From Acinetobacter lwoffii (GTDB lineage: Bacteria; Pseudomonadota; Gammaproteobacteria; Pseudomonadales; Moraxellaceae), in assembly GCF_019343495.1 (NCBI RefSeq), contig NZ_CP072549.1, forward strand, positions 1,674,001-1,738,000: a stretch of DNA of 64,000 nt, written 5' to 3'. Shown piece after piece: positions 61,035-64,000 of the stretch (positions within the stretch are counted from its first letter, which is position 1; each line of letters opens with the position of its first letter). Made by a program: the position numbers and the translations under genes. The notes beneath the pieces were generated by a model. The model did no database searches. It was given only the letters and a program-made list of their open reading frames with translations, and was not told the origin of the DNA.

Positions 61035-61044
61035 TGAGTGCTTG

Positions 61045-61644
61045 TCAGACTCGATTGAGTTTCAGTACCACTTCACCTAAACGCTTGCCTTGTACTTCAC
61101 ACAGAATTTTTTCATCCTGACTCAGGCCCTGATCATGCCGTGGGCCGCTGACATGACTAGCGCCATAAGGCGTACCACCAGTTTTGGTATTCGAGAGTGC
61201 CGGTGTTGAGTTACTAAGCCCCATGATCATCATGCCATGATGGAACAACGGCGGCAGCATGGTCAGCAAAGTACTTTCCTGTCCGCCATGCATGGAACCT
61301 GATGCCGTAAACACGCAAGCCGGTTTACCGTGTAGCGCTCCATTCAGCCACAGACTCGTGGTCTGATCCCAAAAATATTTCATTTCAGAAGCCATGTTAC
61401 CAAAACGGGTCGGTGAACCGAGCGCCAGGCCGGCACACTGCGCCAGATCGTCCAGAGTACAGTAAATATCCCCTTCTGCCGGAATACTCGGTTCAGCGAC
61501 TTTTACCATGCTGGATATATTTGGAACTGTCCTGATTTTTACTGCCACGCCTGCCGCTTCAATTCCATTGGCAATCAGATGCGCCATTTCTTTGGTTGAG
61601 CCATATTTGCTGTAATATAAAACAAGGACATAAGGTTGCATCAT
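61045..61644 (-). CDS. wrbA: WrbA-type NAD(P)H:quinone oxidoreductase
   Basis: 199 residues, flavodoxin fold. FMN loop YYSKYGSTKEMAHLIANGIE; SPTRFGNMASEMKYFWDQT; GSMHGGQESTLLTM; GGTPYGASHVSG. All are WrbA signatures. Reduces quinones with two electrons. No obvious operon partner. Confidence 0.93.
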   Translation of the reverse strand: MMQPYVLVLYYSKYGSTKEMAHLIANGIEAAGVAVKIRTVPNISSMVKVAEPSIPAEGDIYCTLDDLAQCAGLALGSPTRFGNMASEMKYFWDQTTSLWLNGALHGKPACVFTASGSMHGGQESTLLTMLPPLFHHGMMIMGLSNSTPALSNTKTGGTPYGASHVSGPRHDQGLSQDEKILCEVQGKRLGEVVLKLNRV

Positions 61645-61747
61645 GGTTCTTATTCATTACTTAAAAAATAAAACTATACGATACTTTGCAAGTTTTTTGG
61701 TTAAGCTGATGATGAAAATTCATGATGATTAAAAAAATTGAGATTGG

Positions 61748-63001
61748 ATGCAGATGATTGTTAAGTATTTAAAGAAATTACCTTTCTATGAAAAACACTG
61801 GTTTCAATTTGTTTTATTTGTACTTCGACGCTTTGAAACAGACCGCTGTCGCGAACAGGCAGGTTCCCTGACCTATACCACCCTGTTCGCCGTAGTGCCG
61901 ATGCTGACGGTTTTTCTGGTGATTATTTCTTCCATTAAAGCCCTAGAACCTGCGCGGCAGCAATTACAGCAGCTGATTTATAGTAATTTTTTACCCAAAA
62001 CCACCATTGCCTTTGATAAAGCCCTGAATGCCTTTACCGATAAATCCAGCAATCTCACCATCATTGGTATTCTGTTCTTATTTGTGACCACAGTATTGAT
62101 GCTCAGCAGTATCGAAACGGTGTTTAACCGCATTTGGCGCGTGACTGAAACGCGGGGCGGAATTATGGGCTTTATGCGTTACTGGACCATTATTTCGCTG
62201 GGGCCGATTTTACTCGGCAGTGCGTTTGTGATTTCCTCGACCGTGGCATCCATGAGCATTCTCAGCAATAACTTTGCCGGTTATGAGCTGGATGGTGCCT
62301 TTGTTCTCTGGGCGATTTCCTTTTCTTTGACTGTACTCGGATTTTTCATTTTGAACTGGACCATCCCGAATCGCAGTGTACCGCTTAAATCTGCCTTTAT
62401 TGCCGGTCTATTTAGTGCCGTGGTGTTTGAGCTGCTAAAAAATCTGTTTGGCTATATCATGTCAAACTTTACCAGCTATGAGATCGTCTATGGTGCCTTC
62501 GCCGCCGTGCCGATTTTCCTGCTCTGGATTTATCTGTCGTGGATTATTGTATTACTGGGGGTTGAAATCAGCTATGCCCTGACGGCGTTTGAATCTGGGC
62601 AGGACAATAAACGCCATCCCATCGTCATGCTGCTGGATCTGTTAGAATTATTTTATAAAAAGCAGAAAACTGGTGAAAGCATCAGTGAAGCCCAAGCACT
62701 TGAGGTCTTAGGCCGGGATGAAATTGGACGCTGGCCGAGCTATGTCGCCATGTTTGAAAAGCAGAATTTGATCAAACGTACCGATGAAAATGAATATGTG
62801 CTGGTTCGTGATCTGGATCAGGTCAGCTTCTGGAATTTTTATCTGCAATTACCCTATCCACTGCCACGCAAAAACCATCTCACCAATGCCCAGACTGATG
62901 ACATCTGGATGCAAAATTTCTCACCTAGATTACAGGAAACCGATCAATATCTGGAAGAAAAACTCAATTTTCCATTGTCCGAACTGTTCCGACATAAATA
63001 A
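61748..63001 (+). CDS. yihY: YihY/BrkB (UPF0761) inner-membrane protein
   Basis: 417 residues. About six membrane helices form the YihY core (QAGSLTYTTLFAVVPMLTVFL, SSIETVFNRIWRVTE, IPNRSVPLKSAFIAGLFSAVVFE, LSWIIVLLGVEISYA). An additional C-terminal cytoplasmic domain of about 130 residues looks helix-turn-helix-like. Start ATG at 61748 or 61754 (six bases apart). Function in the family is not firmly known. Ends at a terminator shared with the next gene. Confidence 0.92.
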   Translation: MQMIVKYLKKLPFYEKHWFQFVLFVLRRFETDRCREQAGSLTYTTLFAVVPMLTVFLVIISSIKALEPARQQLQQLIYSNFLPKTTIAFDKALNAFTDKSSNLTIIGILFLFVTTVLMLSSIETVFNRIWRVTETRGGIMGFMRYWTIISLGPILLGSAFVISSTVASMSILSNNFAGYELDGAFVLWAISFSLTVLGFFILNWTIPNRSVPLKSAFIAGLFSAVVFELLKNLFGYIMSNFTSYEIVYGAFAAVPIFLLWIYLSWIIVLLGVEISYALTAFESGQDNKRHPIVMLLDLLELFYKKQKTGESISEAQALEVLGRDEIGRWPSYVAMFEKQNLIKRTDENEYVLVRDLDQVSFWNFYLQLPYPLPRKNHLTNAQTDDIWMQNFSPRLQETDQYLEEKLNFPLSELFRHK

Positions 63002-63032
63002 AAAAATCCTCTCGCTTGAGAGGATTTTTTTT
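63001..63032. terminator. Bidirectional terminator
   Basis: AATCCTCTC and GAGAGGATT pair around GCTT with T run, between convergent genes. Confidence 0.92.
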
Positions 63033-63918
63033 AACTGATAGCGGTAGATTTCCAGCAGACTATAGCGCCTGCAGTCACCAAACCCGTCCCGATCCAAAAA
63101 CTGAGTTCGGGTCTGACATCCAGAATCAGCATTGACATGACCGAAGAAAGAATCGGCATAAAATAGGTGGCTAAAATCAGCACCTTGATATTGCCGAACT
63201 GCATACTCTGATTCCAGTTACTATAGGCGATGCCAATCAGACTACCCACCACTGCAATTCCCAACCATAGCTTGAATGTGGGCATGATAAAAGGTTCGTT
63301 TAATCCTAAATGTAAGAACCATAAGCTAATTACAGCGACCAAAAAGAAAATCGGTACACCATTTTGTCCGCGGCCATAGGTCCTAGTTAGAACGCAGTAG
63401 CAAGGCCATAACAAAGCGCCGAGAAAGGCAAAGCCATAGGCCCAAGGATTTTCAGCTAAAGCCTGCATAAACTTCGGCAGATTAGTGATTTCTGGATTGA
63501 CCACCAGCATCAGTCCCATCACAGCGAGCAGAAAGCCTGGAATCACCCAGAGGCGAGCCTGCAACTGTCGGGCAAAAATCGAAAAAACAATCATCAAGGG
63601 TGGCCACAGATAATTGATCATGGCAATCAGCATCACCTGTTCACGATTATCCGACCATGCCACAGCAACCAGAAATAGAATCTCATAAGCCACAAATAAA
63701 GCGCCACAACCGAGCAGATAACGCTTGGACATTTGCATGATTTTTGGAAAGCCGGTGAACGCAAAAATCGCCAGACTGCTAAAACTATAAATTAAAGCAA
63801 TCCCCTGCACTGCACTGGTGGATTCAGTAATCAGTTTCACTACGGCGACCAGGCTGGCCCAGATCAGAATAGAAGACAGACCAATCCAGGTCGCTAAATT
63901 TACAGACCAGATTTTCAT
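63031..63918 (-). CDS. EamA/DMT exporter, YddG-like
   Basis: 295 residues, ten hydrophobic helices in two EamA halves (for example GLSSILIWASLVAVVKLI and GFAFLGALLWPCYCVLTR). Closest in pattern to YddG, an exporter of aromatic amino acids. Substrate not known. The ATG overlaps the stop codon of the upstream gene (ATGA), so the two are translationally coupled. Confidence 0.85.
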   Translation of the reverse strand: MKIWSVNLATWIGLSSILIWASLVAVVKLITESTSAVQGIALIYSFSSLAIFAFTGFPKIMQMSKRYLLGCGALFVAYEILFLVAVAWSDNREQVMLIAMINYLWPPLMIVFSIFARQLQARLWVIPGFLLAVMGLMLVVNPEITNLPKFMQALAENPWAYGFAFLGALLWPCYCVLTRTYGRGQNGVPIFFLVAVISLWFLHLGLNEPFIMPTFKLWLGIAVVGSLIGIAYSNWNQSMQFGNIKVLILATYFMPILSSVMSMLILDVRPELSFWIGTGLVTAGAIVCWKSTAIS

Positions 63919-64000
63919 GCTTGCTCTTGAATGCTTTTATTGATATTCGGTTTTTTCAGCCATCCCTGCAAACTCACTAGAATCACACCCAGCATGACCA
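63915..64000 (-). CDS. C-terminal end of a membrane protein, probably another EamA/DMT transporter (cut by window edge)
   Basis: The last 28 codons only: VMLGVILVSLQGWLKKPNIN followed by KSIQEQA and TGA. The hydrophobic end with a basic tail fits a DMT-type transporter. TGA overlaps the next ATG as ATGA. Family is a guess from the context. Confidence 0.5.
   Translation of the reverse strand, partial: VMLGVILVSLQGWLKKPNINKSIQEQA

Overview
The window looks like a chromosomal segment of an Acinetobacter species (Moraxellaceae, Gammaproteobacteria). This rests on moderately AT-rich DNA, the gene order cysM / exonuclease / rlmD / relA beside gacS, a three-gene split transhydrogenase (pntAA-pntAB-pntB), three DUF2789 genes beside mdh, and a 16S-Ile-Ala-23S-5S rRNA operon. 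The species cannot be fixed by eye. Almost everything is core-genome housekeeping; I see no insertion sequence, prophage, CRISPR array or integron.

Layout. 0-5.1 kb (minus): relA (cut by the left edge), rlmD, a PolB-type exonuclease and cysM, divergent from the hybrid kinase gacS. 8.3-11.4 kb (plus): a crotonase, a beta-hydroxyacid dehydrogenase, a hydroxypyruvate-isomerase-like gene and rsfS. 11.6-14.6 kb (minus): the pnt operon, then about 1 kb without a gene. 15.5-27 kb: an MFS transporter, dusA, coaBC, radC, a bestrophin, a PHP phosphoesterase, the yciB-yciI pair and mnmC. 27-31.3 kb: a rhodanese, yajQ, thioesterases, trxC, a hydrolase, and a compact cassette of two tandem DUF442 phosphatase/sulfurtransferase-like genes plus a 34-residue lipoprotein gene. 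31.4-35 kb: a 667-residue Ig-like lipoprotein and a dihydrolipoamide-dehydrogenase-like flavoprotein. 35.1-40.8 kb (minus): a complete rRNA operon with terminator, promoter and the complementary processing stems around both large rRNAs. 41-50 kb: pssA, rlmJ, a 2OG oxygenase, three DUF2789 genes, mdh, an RNase T2-like protein without its catalytic histidines, and slt. 50.4-57 kb: the miaB-phoH-ybeY cluster, a TonB-like protein, two exported or unknown proteins and xpt. 61-64 kb: wrbA, a YihY/BrkB membrane protein and two DMT exporters, the last cut by the right edge.

The most unusual part is 57.3-61 kb. It holds a three-gene minus-strand operon of a small exported protein, a CsgG/HfaB-type outer-membrane lipoprotein and a repeat-containing exported protein. 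All three sit behind about 0.85 kb of extremely AT-rich DNA. The two small exported proteins share a T-T-[AS]-I-G-[AT]-x-N-[TS] motif. I read this as a curli- or holdfast-anchor-like fibre secretion locus and offer it as the best candidate for an undescribed system here. Next to it lies a glycine-zipper protein with a split zinc ribbon and a tail of nine perfect 9-bp repeats.

Working together: RelA, GacS and the rRNA operon belong to growth-rate and stress control. RlmD, RlmJ, DusA, MiaB, MnmC, YbeY and RsfS all act on rRNA, tRNA or ribosomes. Coordinates of ORFs are exact where a start codon is argued. rRNA ends are estimates to within about 10 bases.
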